From: an uncultured Sphaerochaeta sp.
GTDB lineage: Bacteria > Spirochaetota > Spirochaetia > Sphaerochaetales > Sphaerochaetaceae
DNA: 64,000 bases
Direction of reading: 5' to 3'
Assembly (NCBI RefSeq): GCF_963677315.1
Contig: NZ_OY781939.1
Coordinates: 1 to 64,000, forward strand
Shown here: positions 8,134-17,450 of the stretch, piece by piece
Layout of the letters: every line of letters starts with the position of its first letter
Position numbering within the stretch: the stretch's first letter is position 1
The notes under the pieces: model-generated
Database searches by the model: none
The model's input: the letters and a program-made list of their open reading frames with translations, nothing else
What the model was told of the DNA's origin: nothing
Made by a program: the position numbers and the translations under genes

Positions 8134-9273
8134 TTACGATATTTTTCGGCCTTTCCAATCAAATCCCCTCCCTGTGAGTACCAAAAAGAGTCCATGGAGG
8201 TACATTAGCACTACAGAGAATACGGTGATATGGGCCAAGAATGCTGAAGAAAATGAGAATTTGAAGAACCGAGCGTTGATTACCCAGGCTGCTAGAAAGA
8301 GGAGCGTGCCTGCAAGGCTGGGCACGATGGTCATCAAGGATTCACCCGTGACTGCTAGATAAAGAGGAATGAGAGGAGAGAAAGATAACAGAAGCAGCAC
8401 AAGCACAATCGCAAGGATAAGGATGGTACTGAGCCACCCTCGTTTGACCACTCCGTTGATGGAACGCTCCAACCCATGGAAGGCTTCCTTGATTGAGGGG
8501 AACATCTCACAGCTAAGTGCTTCACTCATCGGAGCGAATAGTTGCTTCTCTCGTAATTTGACACAGCTCCGTGCAAGGAGCACGTCATCACATATTTCAC
8601 TCTTGATATGAGAAAACCCTTCCATATGGACGAGTGCGCTACGCCTAAGAAACATATACTGCCCGATTGCCATGGCAAACATGGGAATCTGGAGTCGTTC
8701 CTGGAGCCTGAATGGTACATACAGGGTAGGGTTGAACAACATCGCACTCACCAACAATTCAACACCTAGGTTTCTGGTAACCTGCTTGGGGTAGCCACTG
8801 AGCATGGAAGCGTTATGTCCCTTGAGCAGGGAAAGTCCATAGGAGACGGAGTCTGGATTGTGTACCGTATCAGCATCTGTAAAGAGCAGGTAGTCACCTC
8901 TGCTCTCCTCGTAGAGTTGCTGCATCGCAAAGATCTTACCTCTCCAACCTTGCTTTAGGGGTTTTCCTGGTATAAGACGGACACGTTCATCCTCCAGGCA
9001 AAGTGTTCGTACCACGTTTGCAGTATCATCATCAGAGCCGTCATCAAGAATGAGAATCTCAAGATTCGTGTGGTTCTGCGCAAGCAGTGAACGCACGCAG
9101 GGTCCAATGGTATGCTCCTCATTCCTCGCAGGGATCAAGACACTGACCAACTCCTCTGAGCTTTCCATCAGAATTGTATTCTGTAGACCGGAAAGATAGC
9201 GGATATTGGAGAGGGTTAGGATGAAAGCGTACAAACCCAAGATGCCGACAATAAGAGAGAGGATCATACTCAT
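8134..9273 (-). CDS. Membrane-anchored family 2 glycosyltransferase
   Basis: 379-residue GT-A fold glycosyltransferase. An N-terminal membrane helix (about 4-22) is followed by the nucleotide-sugar domain with SVLIPARNEE (44-53), LDDGSDD (76-82) and the metal-binding FTDADT (131-136). Three or four hydrophobic segments lie in the last 100 residues (about 284-373). The arrangement resembles HpnB/CrtQ-type enzymes that modify lipids. The acceptor is unknown; an envelope glycolipid is likely. Its ATG overlaps the stop of the upstream TPR-like gene (ATGA), so the two are translationally coupled. Confidence 0.85.
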   Translation of the reverse strand: MSMILSLIVGILGLYAFILTLSNIRYLSGLQNTILMESSEELVSVLIPARNEEHTIGPCVRSLLAQNHTNLEILILDDGSDDDTANVVRTLCLEDERVRLIPGKPLKQGWRGKIFAMQQLYEESRGDYLLFTDADTVHNPDSVSYGLSLLKGHNASMLSGYPKQVTRNLGVELLVSAMLFNPTLYVPFRLQERLQIPMFAMAIGQYMFLRRSALVHMEGFSHIKSEICDDVLLARSCVKLREKQLFAPMSEALSCEMFPSIKEAFHGLERSINGVVKRGWLSTILILAIVLVLLLLSFSPLIPLYLAVTGESLMTIVPSLAGTLLFLAAWVINARFFKFSFSSAFLAHITVFSVVLMYLHGLFLVLTGRGFDWKGRKIS

Positions 9274-10022
9274 AGCCTCTCCTCTGTTTCCCTGATGTAA
9301 TCATCAAGGGTAGGGTCGAATGCATAGATTGTCTTCGCGGCTGAAAAATATCCTAGTGCCTTGTCCCACTCTTCCCTGTCCATGCAGATTCGTCCTATGC
9401 CAACATATATACTGGAAAGGTCCCATTTGTTGAGCTGGGAAGGTCCTGCTTCAAGCAATGTAAGAAAAAGTGAGAGCGCCTCATCTTTATCACCTCCTGC
9501 AAAGGATGGTGCGTAGAGAAGGCTGTTGGCTTTCATCAGTATGGCATATATCTGGTTGGGATACTGAGCATAGGCTTTCTTGATCTTGGAGTTGCTGCTG
9601 ATACCTTTTGCAAGTCTTGATGGGTTGATAAGGTAATAGATGGAATCAATCTCAGCTTCCCCCATCAAGTGAAAAAATGAACCATCTGTAAGACTTTTCA
9701 AAGAGGATTCAGCTTCCTTGAGCAGTTCCTTTGCTCTCTCTGTATCCCTCTTCTCTATTTCGGTGTAGAGCCTAGCCAGCATTGTTGCGCTGCGGATGGC
9801 GATCACAGCCTGCTCCTCTTTCTGGAGAACCGGCTTTAGGACGAGCTGTTGTCGTACCACTTCACCTTGCATCGCATCTCCCTCTCCTCTCACTACATCC
9901 ATAAATTGCACAAAAGGTGCATGGTCTCCAAGAAAGCCGTAGTCATCATCGAGGGATGCTACAGCTGGTAGTGTGTGAGAGAGAAATAACACGATACTTA
10001 CAGTGATGCATAGTCTTCGCAT
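9270..10022 (-). CDS. Exported helical-repeat (TPR-like) protein
   Basis: 250 residues with a signal peptide (MRRLCITVSIVLFLSHTLPA, cleavage near AVA-SLDD). The rest is helical with TPR-like spacing: ERAKELLKEAESSLKSL, a central run of Ala/Leu helices, and near the C-terminus a clear repeat around YVGIGRICMDREEWDKALGY then FSAAKTIYAFDPTLDDYIRE. The start at 10022 was chosen because it begins the signal peptide and lies 4 bases after the U32 gene stop. It probably acts as a periplasmic scaffold with the coupled glycosyltransferase; this is inferred from position only. Confidence 0.7.
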   Translation of the reverse strand: MRRLCITVSIVLFLSHTLPAVASLDDDYGFLGDHAPFVQFMDVVRGEGDAMQGEVVRQQLVLKPVLQKEEQAVIAIRSATMLARLYTEIEKRDTERAKELLKEAESSLKSLTDGSFFHLMGEAEIDSIYYLINPSRLAKGISSNSKIKKAYAQYPNQIYAILMKANSLLYAPSFAGGDKDEALSLFLTLLEAGPSQLNKWDLSSIYVGIGRICMDREEWDKALGYFSAAKTIYAFDPTLDDYIRETEERL

Positions 10023-10026
10023 GCCT

Positions 10027-11310
10027 TTATTTAAGCATAGATTCCCTGCGGATGATATAACCTTTCTCAATCGGCTTGGTTGTTTTAATGTACTGTATCT
10101 TGCCATGGTCAGCTTGCCCTACCGGTATATGGTCAGCATCAAGCAGGGTGAATCCTTCATCCTCAATCTTTGGTACATCCTTGGCGATATACTCTATCTT
10201 CATGGTGTCCTTGATCTGGTTCTTCAGGTCCAATGTGTAGATACCTTCAGCTACCTTCTCTCCGACAAACCCACAGAAGAGATAGTTTCTCTCATATCCT
10301 TTCTCTGTACTCTTGTCGATTGACTCTCCCATGACAGGATCTACCGGTCCATGACCAAAGAAAAATCCTGTGGAGTATTCACGGTGGCTGATATTGAACA
10401 GATCCTCACGGTAGGCCTTCCAGCTCTCATCGCCGGTTTTCAGGCTATCGAGTGCTTTTCTATATGCCCTGGTTACCACAGCCACGTAGTAGCTGCTCTT
10501 CATCCTGCCTTCGATCTTCAAGGAATCCACACCGGCGTCAACGAGTTCTCCCAAGTGGTCGATCATGCATAGGTCCTTGCTGGAGAGTATGGTGGTATAT
10601 CCATCCTGTTCAGAGATAGGGTAGTAGACACCACTTCGTTGCTCTTCTTCCAAGGCCAATGCTCCACTTTTCAGGACATCCTCGATTGCATCTGTGGTTG
10701 CCAGACGATAGTTCCACCTGCAGGTATGACTGCAGTCACCCTGGTTGGCGCTTCTGCCTGCAAGATGGCTGGAGAGCAGGCATCGGCCGGAGTAGGCCAT
10801 GCACATAGCCCCATGAACGAACACTTCCAGTTGTAGGTCAGGATTTGCATCCTTGATCCGTTTGATGTCATCCAGAGGTGTTTCCCTGCCCAATATTACA
10901 CGGGAGAATCCCATTTTTCGGTACATGGAGGCACTACTGGAATTGGTGCAGCTGGCCTGGGTTGAGAGGTGAAGTTCAACATCATCACCCAGTGCATCCT
11001 GCAGGATGGGAACAAGTCCCAAGTCGCTGATAATGAAGGCGTCGAAGGGCCAGGACTTGATGATTCCCATCTGATCCTGCAATGAGGAGAGCTTCTGTTC
11101 ATCGAAAATCATGTTCAGTGTGCCATACAAGCGTTTCCCGCTTGATTGTTTCAAACGGGAAACCTCCTGTAAGTCTTTTTCGGTAAAGTTCCGGGCATTG
11201 GCACGCAAGGAGAAGTCGCTCAGTCCCATGTATGCTGCATCCGCACCATATTCAAATGCAAGACGCAGCTTTTCAAGGTTTCCTGCAGGACTCAGTAACT
11301 CAACGCTCAC
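10027..11310 (-). CDS. U32 peptidase-family protein, TrhP/YegQ-like tRNA hydroxylation factor
   Basis: 427-residue U32 family protein. It carries the signature VHGAMCMAYSGRC, then ANQGDCSHTCRWNY, giving the cluster of cysteines that in TrhP/YegQ-type members is thought to bind iron-sulfur. These members form 5-hydroxyuridine at tRNA position 34 from prephenate, together with related proteins. A C-terminal beta domain is present (residues about 330-427). The GTG at 11310 is chosen because GGGAGG sits 7 bases upstream and the protein then begins with the family-typical VELLSPAGN. The start overlaps the end of lon by 11 bases. A protease role is possible for other U32 members but less likely here. 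Confidence 0.85.
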   Translation of the reverse strand: MSVELLSPAGNLEKLRLAFEYGADAAYMGLSDFSLRANARNFTEKDLQEVSRLKQSSGKRLYGTLNMIFDEQKLSSLQDQMGIIKSWPFDAFIISDLGLVPILQDALGDDVELHLSTQASCTNSSSASMYRKMGFSRVILGRETPLDDIKRIKDANPDLQLEVFVHGAMCMAYSGRCLLSSHLAGRSANQGDCSHTCRWNYRLATTDAIEDVLKSGALALEEEQRSGVYYPISEQDGYTTILSSKDLCMIDHLGELVDAGVDSLKIEGRMKSSYYVAVVTRAYRKALDSLKTGDESWKAYREDLFNISHREYSTGFFFGHGPVDPVMGESIDKSTEKGYERNYLFCGFVGEKVAEGIYTLDLKNQIKDTMKIEYIAKDVPKIEDEGFTLLDADHIPVGQADHGKIQYIKTTKPIEKGYIIRRESMLK

Positions 11311-13762
11311 GCAATGCCTCCCGCACGGCAAGGGCTACTGCCTTGCTGATCGTCTCTGCATCGCTGGAGGTTGAAGGCATGAGGATTGGCTGCATCGCTT
11401 CTCGCTTTTCATCTTCAGGGAAAGCGATTGCCAGCACTTCTTCAATGCTGCCTACAAGATGGAAGTTGACACCTTGGGTCACCTGTTCATCCAGTTTGTC
11501 CAGATCACGCTTGTTGAACTGTGGGATGATGATGTCCTTGATCTTGTTCCGTCTTGCAGCGAGGACCTTCTCCTTCAATCCACCGATCGGCATGACTTTT
11601 CCCTTCAGGCTCAATTCACCGGTCATGGCCAGATCAGGGGCTATGACTTGGTTTGTCACCAAGGAGTAGAGCGCAACAGTCATGGTAATACCAGCCGATG
11701 GCCCATCCTTTGGGGTGGCTCCTTCGGGTACATGAAGATGGATTGAGTTGTGCTCAAACCAGCTTGGATCGATCTTTCGCTCCAAGGCATGGGCTTTCAC
11801 CCAGGTATAAGCAAGGCTGACCGATTCCTGCATGACTTCCCCAAGCTGGCCGGTGAGTTTGATCTCTCCCTTGCCAGGGGTGTTCTGTGCTTCGATGATC
11901 AGGGTATCCCCACCCATACTGGTCCAAGCGAGGCCGATAGCCATACCTGGTCGGTCTGCCTTGAGTATTTCATCCTCAACAAAGATAGGCTGGCCAAGCA
12001 GCTCATACAACAATTTCTCGTTTATGGTCACTGGGAGTTTTTCTTCAGGATTCTCCGTGAGCATGAGCGCAACCTTTCGGTTGATCTTATGCAGGGACTT
12101 CTCGAAGTTTCTGACCCCAGCCTCTCGTGCATACTCATCAGCTATCTGTCTGAGAATCTTGGCTGGATAGCGAATCTCACTCTTGCTCAGGCCGTGTTTC
12201 TCCAAGGATTTTGGTACCAGGTACTTCTTTCCTATGGCCAGTTTCTCGTCACTGGTGTATCCAGCAAGCTGGATGATTTCCATACGGTCAAGCAGGGGAC
12301 GGGGTATCGTCTCCAGGGTATTGGCTGTAACAATGAACAGTACTTCACTGACATCGAAGGGAATATCCAAGTAGGTATCCCTGAATGTATTATTCTGCTC
12401 CGGGTCAAGCACCTCAAGCAGCGCACTTGCAGGATCACCCTGGTAAGACACACCCATCTTGTCGATCTCATCGATCAAGAAAACAGGGTTCTTGCTCTTG
12501 GTGATTCTCAGGCCTTGGATAATTTTACCGGGCATGGCACCGATATACGTTCTTCGGTGTCCCTTGATCTCACTCTCGTCATTCATGCCACCAACTGAGA
12601 AACGGAAGTACTCCTTTTTTAGTGATCTGGCGATGGAAACGCCCACACTGGTCTTACCGACACCGGGAGGGCCGACAAGACAGATGATTGAACCCTTCGT
12701 GTCCTGTTTTTTCTTTCGTACTGCGAGGAACTCAAGGATACGATCCTTTACGTCCTTCATGCCGTAATGGTCACGCTCAAGGATTTTCCTGGCACTTTCA
12801 ATGCTGAAGTTCTCAGGTTTTGGTTCCTTCCAGGGAAGGTCACTGATAATTTCCAGGTAGGTCCTGGTGAGGGAATACTCAGGACTGGACGGATCCATTC
12901 CTTCAAGTCTACCCATCTCACGGTCAACGGTCTCCTTCGCCTCTTCTGATAGGGGAAGGTTCTTGAATTTTGTCTTCAAGCGGTTGATCAGGTCGGTCTT
13001 GGGGTTTGTGGAAAGTCCCAATTCCTGTTGGATGGACTTCAGCTCCTCACGGAGGAAGTAATCCCGTTGGTTCTTCTCGATCTTCTGGTTCACCCTGGCC
13101 TGGATTTTGGCCTGGACCTGGGCAATATTTTGCTCATTCTTGATAAATACCAAGACTTTTTCGATACGTCTCCGTACCACCAGAGTCTCGAGAATTTCCT
13201 GTTGTTGCTTCCTCTCTACATTCAGGATACTGGCAATGAAATCCGCCAATTTTCCTGGATGATCGATATTGACCATGTTAAGACGCATCTCTTCACTGAA
13301 AAGTTGGTTGTTCTTGGTCAGCTGTTTCATTTCCGTGAGCAAGAGACGAGTCCATGCGCGGAGCTCTTCCTGCTCATCTTCGATATCCTCAAGGTACTGA
13401 ACCTCTGCGACCAGATAGGGGCCGCTGGGATAGTACTGTTTGGTCTCGAAACGCTTCAGCGTTGAGATGAAGATACTGATTCCTCCATCGGGGAGTTTGA
13501 TTTTCTTAACGATTTTAGCAACAGTCCCTATCGTATAGAGATTTTTCTCTGAGTACTCCTCTTCGTCATTGTCTTCTTTGACAAGCAGAAGTCCAAGGAA
13601 GCCACCGTGCTTGATAGCCTGGTTGACGATTTCGACATCTTGGTTGTCTGTGATCATCAACGGGGTGAATAGTCCTGGGAAAACCGGATTTCCAGTAACC
13701 GGGAGTATGAATAGATTATTGGGAAGCAGTTGCTCAATCGGCATCAGTTCCTGTTCAGACAT
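11300..13762 (-). CDS. lon: ATP-dependent protease La (Lon)
   Basis: 820-residue cytoplasmic AAA+ serine protease that degrades misfolded and regulatory proteins. The order is an N-terminal LON substrate domain (about 1-205), a helical linker, AAA+ module with Walker A GPPGVGKTS (about 365) and Walker B FLIDEIDKMG, then the protease domain with the catalytic serine in PKDGPSAGI (about 687) and lysine in GGLKEKVLAA (about 730). The start at 13762 has GGAGG upstream; the longer frame would start inside the leader. It is the first gene of a coupled run with the U32, TPR-like and glycosyltransferase genes. Confidence 0.97.
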   Translation of the reverse strand: MSEQELMPIEQLLPNNLFILPVTGNPVFPGLFTPLMITDNQDVEIVNQAIKHGGFLGLLLVKEDNDEEEYSEKNLYTIGTVAKIVKKIKLPDGGISIFISTLKRFETKQYYPSGPYLVAEVQYLEDIEDEQEELRAWTRLLLTEMKQLTKNNQLFSEEMRLNMVNIDHPGKLADFIASILNVERKQQQEILETLVVRRRIEKVLVFIKNEQNIAQVQAKIQARVNQKIEKNQRDYFLREELKSIQQELGLSTNPKTDLINRLKTKFKNLPLSEEAKETVDREMGRLEGMDPSSPEYSLTRTYLEIISDLPWKEPKPENFSIESARKILERDHYGMKDVKDRILEFLAVRKKKQDTKGSIICLVGPPGVGKTSVGVSIARSLKKEYFRFSVGGMNDESEIKGHRRTYIGAMPGKIIQGLRITKSKNPVFLIDEIDKMGVSYQGDPASALLEVLDPEQNNTFRDTYLDIPFDVSEVLFIVTANTLETIPRPLLDRMEIIQLAGYTSDEKLAIGKKYLVPKSLEKHGLSKSEIRYPAKILRQIADEYAREAGVRNFEKSLHKINRKVALMLTENPEEKLPVTINEKLLYELLGQPIFVEDEILKADRPGMAIGLAWTSMGGDTLIIEAQNTPGKGEIKLTGQLGEVMQESVSLAYTWVKAHALERKIDPSWFEHNSIHLHVPEGATPKDGPSAGITMTVALYSLVTNQVIAPDLAMTGELSLKGKVMPIGGLKEKVLAARRNKIKDIIIPQFNKRDLDKLDEQVTQGVNFHLVGSIEEVLAIAFPEDEKREAMQPILMPSTSSDAETISKAVALAVREALRER

Positions 13763-13849
13763 AGCGCCTCCAATATTACAAATACGTTCAGACAAGTGTG
13801 CAACTCGTCTGAACCAAAGGTACTCAATCTTTTTCCCAAAGGAAAGTCA

Positions 13850-14491
13850 CTACTTCTGTTTTGCCATCCATTTTACCCCAAGATAACAGAGAGGAGTGTC
13901 GATAAGGGCAAAGAGTACTTTAAAGAGCCAATAGGGGATGATCAGGGAGAACACATAAGCAGCAGTGAACTTGGGTGTGAGTTGGTAGAATGCGATAAAC
14001 ATAAAGATAACGGTATCGATGAACTGGCTGGTCATTGTACTGAGATTGTTCCTGAGCCAAAGCATCTTTCCCTTATTCAATTTCTTGAATTGCAGAAAGA
14101 TTGAGATGTCAATTGTCTGGCTGATGGCAAAGCTGATAAGGCTTGCCAGACTCATACGCATACTCATGCCAAAAATTTGTTGATACTGAGTCTGTAGGTC
14201 CCATGTCTCATGTGGTTTGATCTGAACAAACAAGCCTGTCACCACAAACAGGATAACCAGCATAATGATGGAGTACTTTACGAAGATTGAAGCATGCTGG
14301 TGACCTTTTACCTCACCTACAATATCTGTAACCAAGAAGAGCACAGGCATGAAAAAGATTCCTACCGAAACCCTTACGCCAAAGAGGCTGATAATCTTGC
14401 TTCCTACGGTATTAACCACGATCATTCCTGTGATGTACAGGGCAAAGAGAAAGAACTCTTTTTTGTCCAATGCTGTTGTCTGTGTTTCCAT
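13850..14491 (-). CDS. Queuosine precursor transporter, YhhQ family
   Basis: 213-residue polytopic membrane protein with about six hydrophobic segments. It shows the family hallmarks NTVGSKIISLFG, LFLVTDIVGEVKGHQ (about 46-60) and LRNNLSTMTSQFIDTVIFMF (about 140-160). YhhQ proteins import queuosine precursors such as preQ0 or preQ1, used to modify tRNA position 34. The start at 14491 has GAGGAA upstream and gives METQTT followed by the first membrane segment. It is divergent from carbamate kinase. No preQ1 riboswitch is obvious in the short leader. Confidence 0.87.
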   Translation of the reverse strand: METQTTALDKKEFFLFALYITGMIVVNTVGSKIISLFGVRVSVGIFFMPVLFLVTDIVGEVKGHQHASIFVKYSIIMLVILFVVTGLFVQIKPHETWDLQTQYQQIFGMSMRMSLASLISFAISQTIDISIFLQFKKLNKGKMLWLRNNLSTMTSQFIDTVIFMFIAFYQLTPKFTAAYVFSLIIPYWLFKVLFALIDTPLCYLGVKWMAKQK

Positions 14492-14578
14492 GGGTTCCTC
14501 ACTTAACTTTGCGCAAGTGTATCTGAAAGATTGGATATGGGTCAAATACCCAAAGAGGTAAATTGCTTGGTAAAGTTG

Positions 14579-14606
14579 TTGCAATTTGTTGCAGTCGTGC
14601 TATGAT
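14579..14606 (+). promoter_or_regulatory. Probable promoter of carbamate kinase
   Basis: TTGCAA (14579-14584), 16-base spacer, TATGAT (14601-14606), 45 bases before the start codon. By consensus resemblance only. Confidence 0.5.
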
Positions 14607-14650
14607 TAGGATTGAACGTTAGTTCTGTGATTAGTAAGGAAGGATTGAAT

Positions 14651-15595
14651 ATGGATAGTAAATTAATTGTCATTGCCATCGGGGGAAACTCCCTGATCGA
14701 AGACCCCAAGCATGTTACCGTCTCTGCCCAGTATGAGGCAGCGCGGAAAACTGCTGCTCATATTGCAAAATTGGTTAAGGCAGGCCATCGTGTGGTAATA
14801 GCACATGGAAATGGGCCACAGGTAGGCTATATCCTGCTTCGTGCTGAATTCTCCCGCTCCATCTTGCACACTGTTCCCCTGGATAGCTGTGTTGCAGATA
14901 CTCAGGGAGCAATTGGGTATCAATTACAGATGGCATTGAAGAATGAGTTCAATCGCATTCATCTCAATCCCCAGGTCGCCACTGTCGTTACCCAAGTAGA
15001 GGTAGCTGATGACGATCCGTCATTCCAGAAACCGTCCAAGCCGATCGGTTCTTTCATGAGTAAGGAAGATGCACAATACCATATGGATAAGGACGGATGG
15101 GTCTGCACAGAAGATGCAGGTCGTGGGTATAGACGTGTTGTTGCAAGCCCCAAGCCAAAAGCCATCGTGGAAATCGATACGATTCGAACCATGCTGGAGA
15201 ATCGCATCATAGTAATCGCTGGCGGTGGTGGTGGTATCCCAGTAGTACGTGATGAAGAGGGGTATCTCACTGGACGAGAGGCAGTCATCGACAAGGATTT
15301 GGCAGCAGCCCTGATGGCCAAGGAGCTGAAGGCCGATCTGTTTGTCATCTCCACTGCTGTTGAGAAAGTGTGTTTGAACTTTGGAAAACCTGACCAGAAG
15401 ACGCTCGATAGTATTACCGTAGAGGAAGCAGAGCAGTACATCAGTGAAGGCCATTTTGCTCCCGGAAGCATGCTTCCCAAGGTGCAGGCAATTGTTGACT
15501 TTGTACGTTCCACCGGTAATGAGGGGCTTATCACAGACCCTGAGCATCTCTATGGTGCCCTCTATGAGGGTAAGGGAACCAAGGTTGTCAGGTAA
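14651..15595 (+). CDS. arcC: Carbamate kinase
   Basis: 314-residue enzyme making ATP and carbamate from carbamoyl phosphate, usually the last step of arginine deiminase or purine/allantoin fermentation. Motifs are VIAIGGNSL at the N-terminus, VIAHGNGPQVGYIL (about 55-68), RVVASPKP, the glycine loop VIAGGGGGIPVV (about 193-204) and FAPGSMLPKVQAIVDF near the C-terminus. The start at 14651 (MDSKLIV) has AAGGA upstream; the frame is open 39 bases earlier. No arcA or arcB is adjacent, so the carbamoyl phosphate source is not shown. Its end overlaps the LemA-like gene. Confidence 0.95.
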   Translation: MDSKLIVIAIGGNSLIEDPKHVTVSAQYEAARKTAAHIAKLVKAGHRVVIAHGNGPQVGYILLRAEFSRSILHTVPLDSCVADTQGAIGYQLQMALKNEFNRIHLNPQVATVVTQVEVADDDPSFQKPSKPIGSFMSKEDAQYHMDKDGWVCTEDAGRGYRRVVASPKPKAIVEIDTIRTMLENRIIVIAGGGGGIPVVRDEEGYLTGREAVIDKDLAAALMAKELKADLFVISTAVEKVCLNFGKPDQKTLDSITVEEAEQYISEGHFAPGSMLPKVQAIVDFVRSTGNEGLITDPEHLYGALYEGKGTKVVR

Positions 15596-16136
15596 AAAGC
15601 CCTATTTCAAGGACCGCCGCAGTGCTGTAATCAGCATTGCGGTTGTTGTGTTTCTTTTAGTCCTCGCAGTATTGGGAATTGACAGTAACAATGTCAGGCG
15701 ATTGGGAGGGTATGAGAGGCAGGCCTCCCTTTCCAGAGAGACGGTGGAAACGCAGATTTCTGAGCGTTTTCAGTATGCAGCAACACTTGCTTCGCTGATT
15801 GAGGACCAAAATACCCTGCAAGATGTGGTAACTGCCTATGAGACGGCTGATACAGTCGAGAAACAGAGCGAGCTGTACCGTGAACTGGAGGATGTGCTGG
15901 CCGTATTGCAAAAGGAACTCTATGCTCATCCCTCATACAATCTGTATGGACCCTATTTTGAGAAGATGTACGAGATTGAAGGGCAATTAGTTGATTCAAT
16001 TGCAGAATATAATTTGCATGCAGATTACTTCAACAGGCAGATCAAGGCATTCCCCGCCAACCTGGTCGCGAAGAGGAATGATCTTGTGGAACTACCTTTC
16101 TATACGGTTTCGTCTGCCCTGAAAAGTCGACCCTGA
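15564..16136 (+). CDS. LemA-like membrane protein
   Basis: About 190 residues. An N-terminal membrane helix (AVISIAVVVFLLVLAVLG) is followed by a long helical domain with the LemA-type ending EYNLHADYFNRQIKAFPANL, where LemA family members read YN-x-x-V-x-x-YN and FPG/AN. LemA proteins are inner-membrane helical proteins of unclear role, often linked to envelope stress. The start is uncertain: ATG at 15564 lies inside arcC, and a TTG at 15585 would remove the overlap almost entirely. The last 45 bases overlap the convergent DUF4105 gene. Confidence 0.75.
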   Translation: MRVREPRLSGKKPYFKDRRSAVISIAVVVFLLVLAVLGIDSNNVRRLGGYERQASLSRETVETQISERFQYAATLASLIEDQNTLQDVVTAYETADTVEKQSELYRELEDVLAVLQKELYAHPSYNLYGPYFEKMYEIEGQLVDSIAEYNLHADYFNRQIKAFPANLVAKRNDLVELPFYTVSSALKSRP

Positions 16137-17366
16137 GTAGAAGGCTGGTAGCAACAGGAGGATGATTCTCAGATTATCCTGTACGAATAGTCCGGGAAGT
16201 ATGAGCCTTCCGAGCAAGAGGATTATCATAGCCAAAAGGGAAAAAGAGAGGACCTTTGAGGTCTCTTTTTTTTGAAAAAGCAGGGTGAAAGCAGGTATGA
16301 AAAGCAGTGGATTGACAAAGATGATGTTCAGGTTGTTGTAGGTCATGTCCATATCAGAGAAACTCATCATGAAGAGCAACAATGAGCCCAAGATTGCCAA
16401 GACCAATAACATGAGGGAAAGAAGCACACCCTTGATCCTGGGATGCTTTCTTCCAATTGCCAAGAGGAGCACCCCAACAGCAAGCCCGCTGAGTCCATAT
16501 GCCCAGTCATAGGTAACTGGTTCTTCCGGTACGGTGAATCTCACTCCAAGCTCTTTCGTTTCCTGCAGGATATCCTCAGATTTGGCAAGCTTCGTACCAT
16601 CGCTGTAAGTGAAGTCAAGTACCGACTGGTGGAGTGCCTCGGGGAGATACATCTCATCGTAACGATTCAATCTCTCATCAATATTCTTACCTTGCAAGAA
16701 ATCGAGTGCCCAAAAGATCAAAGGGCTATGGATCATATTCTGCATTGCTGAATTTCTCAGCGTGGTTCCTGCTGATTCACTCTCAGCCCACCGCTGGAAA
16801 TCTCCCCCGGTTGCTGCATTGATGATATCACGGATACGAGTGGAACAGTTATCATCATAAAAATGGTACAGATAGGTTGAATACTCACTGCGGATGTTTT
16901 TCTGCAAGAAAGAGATAAGGGCAAACTTTGCCTCCTTTGGGAAGGAGAGTTCAATCAGTTTGACATCTCTAATTTCATCAATCGCGTCCTGAATTCTCCA
17001 GGTAGCCTCGCTCGCCACAACATAGTAGTACATTCTCCCCATCGCAAAGTTAAGGTAGAAGTGTGGTTGGTTAGGATCAAAGATGCCCCAATCATACATG
17101 ACCTTTCCCCCTGAAGGCTGGGATATGACCAATGCACTATGGCCGAACCATGCGTACAAAGGATCACCGGGGCCAATGGTGAGTAAGTGGATCTTTGTCT
17201 GGTCGATCCACGCTTCCTGGTTTGGAGCAAGTTTTCCTGAAAAATCGACAACAGACAACTCTTTGACACTGTCAAAGGGTTGCTCGATTTCTCGTGGGTG
17301 AATGCTCAGAGCCATGATCGGGGAGAGCAACACCAGGAGCATGAGGATGAGGATGATTCGTTTCAC
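16092..17366 (-). CDS. DUF4105 (Lnb N-terminal-like) membrane protein
   Basis: About 424 residues. A signal peptide or anchor (KRIILILMLLVLLSPIMA) is followed by a periplasmic domain with the DUF4105 hallmarks GDPLYAWFGHSALVIS, YDWGIFDPNQPHFYLNFAMG, and YHFYDDNCSTRIRDIINAAT with the conserved Asp-Asn-Cys. The C-terminal part has five or so membrane helices. DUF4105 resembles the N-terminal domain of lacto-N-biosidase and NlpC/P60-like cysteine enzymes, so a hydrolase role is possible but unproven. The GTG at 17366 is chosen for the signal peptide; no clear ribosome-binding site was seen. Confidence 0.8.
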   Translation of the reverse strand: MKRIILILMLLVLLSPIMALSIHPREIEQPFDSVKELSVVDFSGKLAPNQEAWIDQTKIHLLTIGPGDPLYAWFGHSALVISQPSGGKVMYDWGIFDPNQPHFYLNFAMGRMYYYVVASEATWRIQDAIDEIRDVKLIELSFPKEAKFALISFLQKNIRSEYSTYLYHFYDDNCSTRIRDIINAATGGDFQRWAESESAGTTLRNSAMQNMIHSPLIFWALDFLQGKNIDERLNRYDEMYLPEALHQSVLDFTYSDGTKLAKSEDILQETKELGVRFTVPEEPVTYDWAYGLSGLAVGVLLLAIGRKHPRIKGVLLSLMLLVLAILGSLLLFMMSFSDMDMTYNNLNIIFVNPLLFIPAFTLLFQKKETSKVLSFSLLAMIILLLGRLILPGLFVQDNLRIILLLLPAFYSGSTFQGRRNRIER

Positions 17367-17450
17367 TCGACAAATATACCACAGAGTGACCGCTCTTCCA
17401 ACCAGTTGATTTTTTACCCTGTTCAATCTACTCTTGCCGATGGAGGGTCC

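Noticed and set aside
13850..14491. Mobile-element insertion near lon
   Set aside because: No repeats, and the YhhQ family identity explains the gene.
14492..14650. preQ1 riboswitch for the queuosine transporter
   Set aside because: No characteristic short hairpin and A-rich tail close to the start codon could be seen.
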